Shown: positions 15,925 to 22,338 of the stretch, one piece after another
How positions within the stretch are numbered: position 1 is the stretch's first letter
Layout of the letters: each line of letters begins with the position of its first letter
Assembly: GCA_025057335.1 (NCBI GenBank)
Contig: JANWXG010000006.1
Span: forward strand, 1-25,450
DNA length: 25,450 bases
From: a bacterium
GTDB taxonomy: Bacteria > Armatimonadota > HRBIN16
Reading direction: 5' to 3'
Made by a program: the position numbers and the translations under genes
Notes under the pieces: model-generated
What the model saw: only the letters and a program-made list of their open reading frames with translations
Told to the model about the DNA's origin: nothing
The model's database searches: none

Positions 15925-16292
15925 TGAACTGGCTACCCGTGTTTGCCCTGTTAGTGGGCTTTTTCGTGTTTTACTTCATGCCGTTGCAGTTGCCCAGCGA
16001 CTACGCGCCGTACCTAAGCCTAGCCACCTTGTCTGGGCTGGACTCGATTTTAGGAGGGATTCGGGCAGGTATCGAGGGCAAGTTTCACGTAGATGTATTC
16101 GTATCGGGGTTCATCTTCAATACCCTGCTGGCTGCTCTGCTTGCATATCTGGGCGACCAGATTGGGGTAGACCTGTTTCTGGCGGCGGTAGTGACACTGG
16201 GAGGGCGGATGTTTCTCAACCTGTCGCTCATCCGTCGTTACTACTTGACCCAGTGGAACATCTCTCGACAGCGCGACACCGAAAGAACGTAA
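15924..16292 (+). CDS. sbp: Small basic protein (DUF1290, Sbp)
   Basis: This is a 122-aa membrane protein with three or four hydrophobic segments. SLDSILGG-like (SGLDSILGGIRAGIEGKF), FVSGFIFNTLLAALLAYLGDQIGVDLFLAAVVTLGGRMFLNLSLIRR matches the DUF1290 family in order, with the invariant GGIRA, GFxxN and LGDQxGVDL blocks. Function is unknown; in Firmicutes and Actinobacteria it lies beside DUF881 genes upstream of ftsA/ftsZ or divIVA. The ATG at 15924 shares one base with the preceding stop (TGATG), implying coupled translation. A TTG at 15921 is an alternative start. Confidence 0.9.
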   Translation: MNWLPVFALLVGFFVFYFMPLQLPSDYAPYLSLATLSGLDSILGGIRAGIEGKFHVDVFVSGFIFNTLLAALLAYLGDQIGVDLFLAAVVTLGGRMFLNLSLIRRYYLTQWNISRQRDTERT

Positions 16293-16307
16293 GACAGGAG
16301 TTCACAC

Positions 16308-17525
16308 ATGATTGCCGGACTGGATATCGGCACCACGAAAGTGGCAGCGCTGATTGCGGATGTCACCGACGACATGCGTCTGGATATCATTGGGGTGGGG
16401 GTGGCGCCCTCGAGAGGGCTACGCAAAGGCACAGTGGTGGATATCGAACAGGCGACCGAGTCGATTGCGCACGCTGTCGAGCAGGCAGAACATGTGGCGG
16501 GGCGTCGGATCGAATCGGTGTTGGTGGGGGTCACAGGGGAGCACCTGCGCTCGCTCAACTCGAAAGGGATGATTGCCATCACCTCGCCCACGCGCGAAAT
16601 CTCGCGGGAAGACGTGGAACGGGTGATGGAGAGTTCGCGCACGGTAGTGCTCACGCCCGACAGAGAGGTGATTCACGCCATTCCCCGGGGCTACGTGGTG
16701 GATGGGCAGAATGGGATTCGGCAGCCGGTGGGCATGAGTGGCTCGCGCCTGGAAGTGGAGACGCACATCATTCACGGCAGTAGCGCTTTCCTGCAGAATG
16801 TGGTCAAGTGCGTACAAAGAGCGCAGCTGCAAGTGCAGGCGATTGTCGTGGAGCCCATCGCCACGGCGGAGGCGGTGCTCACCGAGGCGGAGCGCACGTT
16901 GGGAGTGGCACTGGCGGATATCGGGGGGGGCACTACCGATGTGGCGGTTTTCACCGATGGTGAGATATACTATACGGGAGTCATCCCCGTCGGGGGCAAT
17001 CACGTGACCAACGACATCTCGATGGGGTTGCGTACACCTCCCGAGGAGAGCGAACGCATCAAACTGCGCTACGCCTGTGCGCTGCGGCAGCTGGTGGGCG
17101 AGGATGAAGTTGTTCCGCACCGCCCGATGGGCAGTGTAGAGGAGCGGAAAGTGCCCGCGCGGGTGTTGGCAGAGATTGTGGAACCGCGCATGCGCGAGCT
17201 GTTCGAGCTGATATATGCCGAGATTCAGAAGTCGGGCACGGCAGGCATGCTGCCGGGCGGGCTAGTGTTGAGCGGCGGCGGTAGCCTCATGCGCGGGGTG
17301 CTGGAGCTGGCGCGCGAGGTGACCGACATGCCAGTTCGCCTCGGTAAACCGATGCACGTGGGCGGCTTAGCGGACCAAGTGGATAGCCCGATTTTCGCAA
17401 CGGGGGTGGGACTGCTTCTGTACGGGCTCAAACATACTTATTCTGGTAGCGACAGCCGTCGTCCCTCGCTGTGGCGTGGAGTGGCGATGCGGCTGCGTCG
17501 CTGGTTATCGCGTCTGGCGCAATAA
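16308..17525 (+). CDS. ftsA: Cell division protein FtsA
   Basis: FtsA is the actin-like ATPase that tethers FtsZ to the membrane and recruits the divisome; 405 aa. Phosphate-1 is GLDIGTTKVAALIAD at the N-terminus. The SHS2 (1C) subdomain spans about 80-165. Phosphate-2 is ADIGGGTTDVAVF (about 203-215) and the adenosine motif is LSGGGSLMRG. The C-terminal SLWRGVAMRLRRWLSRLAQ is an amphipathic basic helix, the expected membrane-targeting sequence. The start is ATG 16308 with ACAGGAG seven nt upstream, 15 nt after sbp. Confidence 0.96.
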   Translation: MIAGLDIGTTKVAALIADVTDDMRLDIIGVGVAPSRGLRKGTVVDIEQATESIAHAVEQAEHVAGRRIESVLVGVTGEHLRSLNSKGMIAITSPTREISREDVERVMESSRTVVLTPDREVIHAIPRGYVVDGQNGIRQPVGMSGSRLEVETHIIHGSSAFLQNVVKCVQRAQLQVQAIVVEPIATAEAVLTEAERTLGVALADIGGGTTDVAVFTDGEIYYTGVIPVGGNHVTNDISMGLRTPPEESERIKLRYACALRQLVGEDEVVPHRPMGSVEERKVPARVLAEIVEPRMRELFELIYAEIQKSGTAGMLPGGLVLSGGGSLMRGVLELAREVTDMPVRLGKPMHVGGLADQVDSPIFATGVGLLLYGLKHTYSGSDSRRPSLWRGVAMRLRRWLSRLAQ

Positions 17526-17556
17526 TCCAAATCTGGTGGATAGGGGGCTGACATCC

Positions 17557-18711
17557 ATGGCTGGCGGACGACAGTATGCGCAAATCAAAGTCATCGGCAT
17601 CGGTGGTGGCGGCACCAACGCGGTCAACCGCATGATTGAGGCGGGGTTGGTAGGGGTGGACTTTTGTGCCATGAACACCGATGTGCAGGTGCTGGAAATC
17701 TCGGCAGCGGAGAAGAAGGTGCAGTTGGGGGAGAACCTCACGCGCGGGCTGGGTGCGGGGGGCAACCCGCAGATCGGTCGCAGCGCGGCGGAAGAGAGTA
17801 AGAATGAGATTATGAAGGTACTAGAAGGCGCAGATATGGTGTTCATCACCGCAGGCATGGGCGGCGGAACGGGCACAGGCGCTGCCCCTGTGGTGGCGCA
17901 GCTGGCGAAGGAGATGGGAGCGCTCACCGTGGCGGTGGTGACCAAGCCGTTCAACTTCGAGGGACCGCGTCGGATGCAGATTGCGGAGGAGGGCATCGCG
18001 AACCTGCGCGAGCACGTCGACACGCTCATCGTCATCCCCAACGAACGGTTGCTCAGCGTGGTAGAGAAACGCACTACTTTGGTGGAAGCCTTCCGCGCCG
18101 CCGACGACATTCTTCGGCAAGGCGTGCAAGGTATTTCCGACATTATCACGATTCCGGGACTCATTAACGTGGACTTCGCGGACGTCAAGGCGACGATGTC
18201 CAACGCGGGCACCGCGCACATGGGCATCGGGCACGGGAGCGGTGAGCACCGCGCGCGCGAGGCAGCGGAAAACGCCACGAACAGCCCATTGCTGGAGACC
18301 TCCATCGACGGGGCGCAGCGTGTGCTGATTAACGTCACGAGCGGGCTAGACATCACTCTGCAGGAACTGAGTGAAGCTGCTGCGGTCATCCGCAACCTGT
18401 GCGACCTCGAAAACGCGCATATCATCTACGGGCACGTGATGGACCCGAAGATGGAAGGCGAAGTGAAGATTACCGTGCTAGCGGCGGGACTGCCTGCCGC
18501 TTCGCAGGGTGGTCATGCGGAGCGTGCAGCATATCGCGCTGAGCCTCTACGGCGCGGGGAGCCTCTCGGCGAACCCCCAAGCGCCGTGCCGCCCCGTCCT
18601 GCTGAGCGCAGTGTGGGGGTGTCCCCCGGAACGCCCGAACGCCAGCCGCAGCGGACACCGATAGACGATACCGACTACGACATCCCGACGTTCCTCCGTC
18701 GGCGGAGCTAA
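17557..18711 (+). CDS. ftsZ: Cell division GTPase FtsZ
   Basis: FtsZ is the tubulin-like GTPase that forms the Z ring; 384 aa. GIGGGGTNAVNRM (T1), the signature GGGTGTGAAPVVAQ (about 102-115) and the T7 loop NVDFADVKA (204-212) are intact. A Pro/Arg/Glu-rich linker (about 318-371) leads to the C-terminal peptide DYDIPTFLRRR (from 373) that binds FtsA. The start is ATG 17557 with TAGGGGG nine nt upstream. The upstream in-frame extension overlaps ftsA and is not FtsZ-like. It is the last gene of the cluster. Confidence 0.97.
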   Translation: MAGGRQYAQIKVIGIGGGGTNAVNRMIEAGLVGVDFCAMNTDVQVLEISAAEKKVQLGENLTRGLGAGGNPQIGRSAAEESKNEIMKVLEGADMVFITAGMGGGTGTGAAPVVAQLAKEMGALTVAVVTKPFNFEGPRRMQIAEEGIANLREHVDTLIVIPNERLLSVVEKRTTLVEAFRAADDILRQGVQGISDIITIPGLINVDFADVKATMSNAGTAHMGIGHGSGEHRAREAAENATNSPLLETSIDGAQRVLINVTSGLDITLQELSEAAAVIRNLCDLENAHIIYGHVMDPKMEGEVKITVLAAGLPAASQGGHAERAAYRAEPLRRGEPLGEPPSAVPPRPAERSVGVSPGTPERQPQRTPIDDTDYDIPTFLRRRS

Positions 18712-18726
18712 AGCAGATTGCTATGG

Positions 18727-18788
18727 CGACCCGCGTCGTGGACAAGAGGGAAATGCCGCCCACGCTTCGTTGCCCGCGGCGCGGGTCG
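18727..18788 (+). terminator. Long inverted repeat after ftsZ (possible terminator or 3' processing stem)
   Basis: CGACCCGCG (18727-18735) pairs perfectly with CGCGGGTCG (18780-18788). An inner CGTGG/CCACG pair (18737-18741/18760-18764) extends the fold. It begins 15 nt after the ftsZ stop. Only a weak U-rich run (TTGATTTGT) follows, so it may protect the 3' end or act as an imperfect terminator. Confidence 0.45.
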
Positions 18789-18846
18789 TTGATTTGTATA
18801 AACAGGGCTGTGCAAGTGGGTTGCTCTTTTCTAGCTCTCTCAGAGG

Positions 18847-18947
18847 GAGCACTGACGTGCTTTACGACGAGCCTCCCCAGTTCGGGGTAGCGCCTTCAGC
18901 GCGCTTTTGCCCACGTCGCAACGGCTTGGTAGGAGGATGTTGGATTG
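18847..18947 (+). repeat. Composite repeat unit, right copy
   Basis: AGCAC-TGAC-GTGCT (18848-18861), then a degenerate AGCGCCTTCAGCGCGCT hairpin (18889-18905), then TCGCAACGGCT (18916-18926) followed by GG-rich sequence. The order, strand and spacing match 151-251. Base changes mostly fall outside the arms or keep partial pairing. Confidence 0.6.
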
Positions 18948-18987
18948 GAGGGCGAACCTCCTGGTGAGCCGAAATCCCCCTACCTCT

Positions 18988-19007
18988 CCTCCTCGTTCAC
19001 GAGGAGG
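18988..19007. repeat. TTCA-tetraloop hairpin
   Basis: CCTCCTCG (18988-18995) and CGAGGAGG (19000-19007) form a perfect 8-bp stem closed by TTCA. The same TTCA loop closes the unrelated stem GCGCAC/GTGCGC at 194-209 and appears in 18889-18905. Confidence 0.7.
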
Positions 19008-19009
19008 AA

Positions 19010-19036
19010 AACGGCTCGGCGGGAGACTCGCCCGCC
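19010..19036 (+). repeat. GGCTC-hairpin repeat family C (right-flank copies)
   Basis: Right-flank copies of the left-flank unit are at 19010-19036, 19138-19164 and 19269-19295, all in the same orientation and with one or a few substitutions. A related, partly complementary sequence (GCGGGAGCCTTGCCCCCGC on the reverse strand) lies at 24018-24037 upstream of ispG. Confidence 0.75.
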
Positions 19037-19041
19037 AGAGG

Positions 19042-19066
19042 GCATGCGGGGCGCACCCCGTCATGC
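19042..19066. repeat. Bulged 10-bp GC-rich hairpin
   Basis: GCATG plus CGGGG (19042-19051) pairs with CCCCG (19056-19060), a bulged T (19061), and CATGC (19062-19066) around a CGCA tetraloop. It lies between family C and family B units in the same array. Confidence 0.6.
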
Positions 19067-19071
19067 GCCTG

Positions 19072-19093
19072 GGGATGCGACAGAGCGCATCCC
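19072..19093. repeat. Family B hairpin (ACAGAG loop), copy 1
   Basis: GGGATGCG (19072-19079) and CGCATCCC (19086-19093) make a perfect 8-bp stem with loop ACAGAG. It is followed by CTCC, as is copy 3. Confidence 0.75.
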
Positions 19094-19111
19094 TCCAAAC
19101 CACCTCTGAAG

Positions 19112-19131
19112 GGGCGCGCTCCGTCGCGACC
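19112..19131. repeat. Family B hairpin (CTCCGT loop), copy 2
   Basis: GGGCGCG (19112-19118) pairs with CGCGACC (19125-19131) with one mismatch around loop CTCCGT. It is in inverted orientation relative to copies 1 and 3, since CTCCGT is the complement of ACGGAG. Confidence 0.65.
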
Positions 19132-19190
19132 ATTCCCGACGGCTCGGCAGGAGCCTCGCCCTCCAGCTTCAGGTCATTCTGAGTACTTCT

Positions 19191-19264
19191 TGTCATTCTG
19201 AGCGTAGCGAAGAATCTCAGTTCGTCGAGATGCAGAGAGGCTTCGCCTTCGGCTCAGCATGACA
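19191..19264. repeat. Long-hairpin repeat family A, copy 3
   Basis: TGTCATTCTGAGC (19191-19203) pairs with GCTCAGCATGACA (19252-19264) with the same single mismatch as in copies 1 and 2. Inner stems GCGAAG/CTTCGC (19207-19212/19241-19246) and ATCTC/GAGAT (19214-19218/19227-19231) continue the fold. A truncated start (TCATTCTGAG) lies just upstream at 19174-19183. Confidence 0.75.
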
Positions 19265-19414
19265 GGGGAACGGCTCGGCGGGAGCCTCGCCCGCCAATCC
19301 ACGTGTCAGTCTGAAGCCCTGTTGCTTGTCTGGGGATAGGCGCCTTGCCGAGAGTAATCCTTTTCCCCTCGCAGACGTTCACCCTGGAGTGACGCGCTCT
19401 GCCTCATCCACAGA

Positions 19415-19434
19415 GGTCACGACGGAGCGTGACC
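19415..19434. repeat. Family B hairpin (ACGGAG loop), copy 3
   Basis: GGTCACG (19415-19421) and CGTGACC (19428-19434) form a perfect 7-bp stem around loop ACGGAG. The stem sequence differs from the other copies, yet pairing is complete. Confidence 0.75.
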
Positions 19435-19457
19435 CTCCAAGTAATCGCCCCTTGAAG

Positions 19458-19477
19458 GGACGCGCTCCGTCGCGTCC
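19458..19477. repeat. Family B hairpin (CTCCGT loop), copy 4
   Basis: GGACGCG (19458-19464) and CGCGTCC (19471-19477) form a perfect 7-bp stem around CTCCGT, in inverted orientation to copy 3, which lies 23 nt upstream. Confidence 0.75.
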
Positions 19478-19523
19478 ATTATGGTCGTGGCAGAGCCGTC
19501 CCTTTGCCCGCTCGCGAGAGGGG

Positions 19524-19548
19524 AGCAAAACAGCAGCTCCGCAGGAGC
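19524..19548 (-). terminator. Possible terminator of the sugar isomerase-like gene
   Basis: On the reverse strand, eight nt after the stop, GCTCC-TGC-GGAGC (19548-19536) is followed by TGCTGTTTTGC. The stem is short (5 bp) and the T-run is only four long, so this is a weak intrinsic terminator at best. Confidence 0.4.
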
Positions 19549-19555
19549 CAAACGC

Positions 19556-20341
19556 CTACACTCCCGCGATAATCCTCTCGATGCGTTGCGCGAGGTCGCG
19601 CAGGTACTCCCTGTCGCCGCCGCCCAGTTCCGCCGTAAGGAAGCCCGAGTAGCCTACCTCGTCGAGCGCTCTGCGCACTTCGCGCCAGTTCACGTCGCCC
19701 TCCAGCAGGTTCACAAACTGTCGCGGACCGCGCTTGAAGTCTTTCAGGTGGACGCGGTGAATGCGCTTGCCCAGCGTGCGTATCCAGTCCTCCGACCAGC
19801 CATACGCCAGCACGTTGCCCACGTCGAAGTAGGCTTTCACGTAGGGGCTGCGGAACTCGTCGATGTAGCGGGCGAACTCCAGCGGGCTCAGCAGGAAGTT
19901 GTTCCACACGTTTTCTACGGCGATAACCACCCGGAGCTTCTCCGCCAGAGGCAGTAGTTTACGGATGTTCTGCTGCGAGCGGGTGTAGGCATCGGCATAG
20001 CGCGTGCTCTCGTTCACGATGGCGGGCACGAGCAATACGGTATCTGCACCCAGCTCTTTCGCGCACTCCATCGCCGCTCGAAGGTCGGCAAGCCCTCTCT
20101 CCACCACACCTGGGTCCCCGCTGGACAAGGGCGCATGCCAGCCTCCGTAAATGATGGAATGGATGGGCAGACCCACAGCTTCCGAGGCTGCTCGCAGCCT
20201 GCGCCGTTCCTCCGAGCTGGCGATGGGAGGCGATTCGATGCCTTCAAAACCTACCTCTGCCGCGAGCCGAAACCGCTCGACGTAGCCCATCCCTTCAGGC
20301 AACATAGAGAGTATCAACGCCTTTCGTAGTCGGCTTGGCAT
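19556..20341 (-). CDS. Sugar phosphate isomerase/epimerase-like TIM barrel protein
   Basis: This is a 261-aa protein of the xylose isomerase-like TIM barrel superfamily, which includes sugar epimerases and endonuclease IV. Probable metal ligands sit in ENVWNN (E143), FDVGN (D173), HRVHLKD (H195/H198) and TAE (E238), in the expected order. The GDVNWREVRRALDEVGYSGFLTAEL block resembles L-ribulose-5-phosphate 3-epimerase and hexulose-6-phosphate isomerase relatives. The substrate cannot be told. The start is ATG 20341 with AGGAGG seven nt upstream; the longer frame to 20539 crosses the divergent intergenic region and was rejected. Confidence 0.88.
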   Translation of the reverse strand: MPSRLRKALILSMLPEGMGYVERFRLAAEVGFEGIESPPIASSEERRRLRAASEAVGLPIHSIIYGGWHAPLSSGDPGVVERGLADLRAAMECAKELGADTVLLVPAIVNESTRYADAYTRSQQNIRKLLPLAEKLRVVIAVENVWNNFLLSPLEFARYIDEFRSPYVKAYFDVGNVLAYGWSEDWIRTLGKRIHRVHLKDFKRGPRQFVNLLEGDVNWREVRRALDEVGYSGFLTAELGGGDREYLRDLAQRIERIIAGV

Positions 20342-20433
20342 GGGGAGACCTCCTGCGACTGAACTCCAGAGAAGGGATACGGGGTTCGTGTGGGGAATCC
20401 TGCAGAGGCGATTCTTCTCCGCAGGAGGGACGC

Positions 20434-20898
20434 ATGCATCTTCAGACCATTGAGCAGATGACGCGGGGAGCGGTGGACATGCTCTTCCGCTACGCCGCAG
20501 CCGTGCCAGAGGACAAGTTGACTTGGCGCCCTGCCCCAACAGCCACTACCGTGATGGAGATTTTGCAGGAGAACGCCGTCATACCCTTCCTGCTCGCAGA
20601 GGCGTTACGGAGGCGACCGAAAACCGCTGAGGGCGCACTATGGGAGCAGGCAAAGAGCAGAGCGGGCGCGCTGGAAACCCGTGAGGCTTGCGAGCAGGCG
20701 TGTCGCGCTGGTACAGAGGAGCTGCTGCATACCCTGCGCGACACTCCAGCCGAGGAGCTCGACCAGAAGATCGTGCTACCCTGGCAAGCCTCCGTCACCC
20801 TGCTGGAGGCAGCGCTGGTACACTACTGGAACCTCACCTACCATCTGGGACAGGTCGCCTACATCCAGAGGTTGTATGGGGATACCAACTATTATTGA
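20434..20898 (+). CDS. DinB-like four-helix protein
   Basis: This is a 154-aa, mostly helical protein. YHLGQVAYIQRLYGD near the C-terminus and the LTWRPAP...TVMEIL pattern near the N-terminus match the DinB/YfiT-like metalloprotein superfamily. Of the usual three metal histidines only H130 and H137 are obvious. The first, normally in helix 2 (H near 'MEILQENAV'), seems absent and N133 occupies the usual HxxxH place, so metal binding may be lost. The start is ATG 20434 with AGGAGGG about five nt upstream. It is divergent from the isomerase-like gene and its 3' end overlaps alr by 23 nt. The physiological role is unknown. Confidence 0.75.
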   Translation: MHLQTIEQMTRGAVDMLFRYAAAVPEDKLTWRPAPTATTVMEILQENAVIPFLLAEALRRRPKTAEGALWEQAKSRAGALETREACEQACRAGTEELLHTLRDTPAEELDQKIVLPWQASVTLLEAALVHYWNLTYHLGQVAYIQRLYGDTNYY

Positions 20899-22009
20899 CC
20901 CGTCTACACGGACGACAGCAACCCTCTCCGTCTCCGCGCTGAAGCATAATGTGCGCTGGCTGCGCGAGCGGTTGCCTAATCACGTCCGCCTGATGGCGGT
21001 AGTGAAAGCAAACGCCTACGGGCACGGAGCGAGCCTCATCGCGCCCTTACTGCAGCAACTCGGAGTAGACGCTTTCGGAGTGGCGGCGACCGCCGAGGCA
21101 GCAGCGCTACGCGAGGTAGGGGTGACCGCGCCCATCTTCCTGATAAGCCCCGTGCTGCCTGACGAGGCGGAGGTGGTGTTAGCAACCCGTGTGGTGTGTC
21201 TGGTGCAGGAGGGGGAGTTCGTGCGAAGGCTCGCCGTGCTTGCTCAGTCAGGCGGGCAGCAGGCAGAGGTACATCTGAAGGTAGACGTGGGCATGAGCCG
21301 TTTCGGGGTGTTCCCCGAGCGGACAGTGGAGGCAGCCTGCGCGATGGAGCAGCTACCCGCGATACGCCTCACAGGCATTGCCACACACTTCCCCTGCGCC
21401 GATTCAGATGCGGGGCTCACGGCGCGTCAGTGGCAGGTGTTCGCGCAGGCGGCAGATGAAGTGGAGCGTCGGCTGGGCAGGAAGCTCGTGCGCCACGCCG
21501 CTGCGAGCGCGGCCATCCTGAACGTTCCTCAGACAGTTGGCGATATGGTGCGCTGTGGGCTGCTGCTCTACGGGGTGGCTCCGTCGGGGCACCACCCGGA
21601 GCCGCTGGGGGTGAAACCCGTGCTTTCGCTGCACACGCGCGTCACTGCCCTGCGATGGATACCACCTGGCAGAGCGGTAGGCTATGGAGCGACCTTTGTG
21701 GCACGTCGGAAGACCCTTGTGGCGACAGTGCCTGTCGGCTACGGCGATGGATATCTGCGGGCGCTGGGCAATCGGGCGGAGGTGTTGCTGCGGGGCAGGC
21801 GCGTGCCCGTCATCGGGCGCGTGTGCATGGACCAGATGATGTTAGACGCCACTGACACGGGCGCAGAGGTCGGCGATGTGGTCACGCTCATCGGCAAGCA
21901 GGGGGAGGAAGAGATTACCGTGAACGAGATTGCTCACTGGCTGGATACCACCCCGCACGAGGTGACCACCTTGCTCTCGGCGCGAGTGCAACGGATACTG
22001 GTGGAATAA
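20876..22009 (+). CDS. alr: Alanine racemase
   Basis: Alr is the PLP enzyme interconverting L- and D-alanine, supplying D-Ala for Ddl and MurF; 377 aa. The PLP lysine lies in VVKANAYGHG (K44). SRFGVF and THFPCAD in the barrel, the catalytic Tyr in VGYGDGYLRALGN and RVCMDQMMLD in the C-terminal domain are all family motifs. ATG 20876 (with AGAGG four nt upstream) gives the natural N-terminus TIIDPSTRTTATLSVSALKHNV. The frame is open further upstream, but only as a shadow of the DinB-like gene. It overlaps that gene by 23 nt, so the pair is coupled. Confidence 0.95.
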   Translation: MGIPTIIDPSTRTTATLSVSALKHNVRWLRERLPNHVRLMAVVKANAYGHGASLIAPLLQQLGVDAFGVAATAEAAALREVGVTAPIFLISPVLPDEAEVVLATRVVCLVQEGEFVRRLAVLAQSGGQQAEVHLKVDVGMSRFGVFPERTVEAACAMEQLPAIRLTGIATHFPCADSDAGLTARQWQVFAQAADEVERRLGRKLVRHAAASAAILNVPQTVGDMVRCGLLLYGVAPSGHHPEPLGVKPVLSLHTRVTALRWIPPGRAVGYGATFVARRKTLVATVPVGYGDGYLRALGNRAEVLLRGRRVPVIGRVCMDQMMLDATDTGAEVGDVVTLIGKQGEEEITVNEIAHWLDTTPHEVTTLLSARVQRILVE

Positions 22010-22065
22010 GCCTCAGTGCATCAGGTACACTGTTTTGCGGGAACCCCTTTCGGAAGAGCCGACAC

Positions 22066-22338
22066 ATGCACGAACTACTTATCCATCTGGAAGAAAACGA
22101 GTGGCAACGGATACAGGAGATAGCGAAGCGCTTGAACTGCCCTGTGGAGGAGGTAGCGCGCCGCGCCATTTCGCGTTTGACGCTGTATGCTGCTCCTGCC
22201 TCAGAGGAGTGGAAGCAGCAATCGGACCAAGTTCTAGCATCAGTCCACGAGCGAATGCAAAGGTTTGACCCAGAAGAGATAGAAGCGGATATCACAGCGG
22301 CATACAGGGAACATCGTAGCGATGCGGGCAGTGGTTGA
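22066..22338 (+). CDS. Putative antitoxin of a PIN-type toxin-antitoxin pair
   Basis: This is a 90-aa acidic protein. The N-terminus LLIHLEENEWQRIQEIAKRLNCPVEEVARRAISRLTL looks like a beta strand plus two helices, a ribbon-helix-helix-like DNA-binding arrangement, followed by a charged helical tail that could wrap the toxin. It sits directly upstream of and overlaps (17 nt) a PIN-domain reading frame, the usual antitoxin-toxin order. There is only a weak CGGAAGAG ribosome site. The exact family is not recognised; the call rests on size, fold pattern and neighbour. Confidence 0.65.
   Translation: MHELLIHLEENEWQRIQEIAKRLNCPVEEVARRAISRLTLYAAPASEEWKQQSDQVLASVHERMQRFDPEEIEADITAAYREHRSDAGSG

Larger units (their letters stand above)
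18712..19555. repeat. Gene-free repeat array downstream of ftsZ
   Basis: About 840 nt without a credible gene, built almost entirely of hairpin units: a diverged composite unit (18847-18947), CCTCCTCG-TTCA-CGAGGAGG (18988-19007), family C units (19010-19036, 19138-19164, 19269-19295), a bulged hairpin (19042-19066), four family B hairpins and one long family A hairpin. Short open frames here translate repeats only (for example EGEAPAEPS on the reverse strand). Confidence 0.8.

Noticed and set aside
15860..16783. 307-codon + frame across the DUF881 end, sbp and ftsA
   Set aside because: It overlaps three well-supported genes in another frame and its sequence is Arg/Gly/His-rich without recognisable domains.
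16419..17120. 233-codon reverse frame inside ftsA
   Set aside because: Shadow frame, His/Arg-rich, opposite conserved FtsA motifs.
17505..18425. 306-codon open frame antisense to ftsZ
   Set aside because: It lies fully opposite a textbook FtsZ; it is a product of GC-biased codons, with no family motifs or ribosome site.
18840..19196. 118-codon reverse frame in the array after ftsZ
   Set aside because: Composed of translated repeats including EGEAPAEPS; no start signal.
18712..19555. Repeat array as a CRISPR locus or insertion sequence
   Set aside because: Units differ in length, spacing and orientation, there are no uniform spacers, and no transposase or cas gene is present.
20342..20433. 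CCTCCTGC/GCAGGAGG inverted repeat between divergent genes as an operator
   Set aside because: The two arms are the Shine-Dalgarno sequences of the opposite-facing genes, so symmetry is expected.
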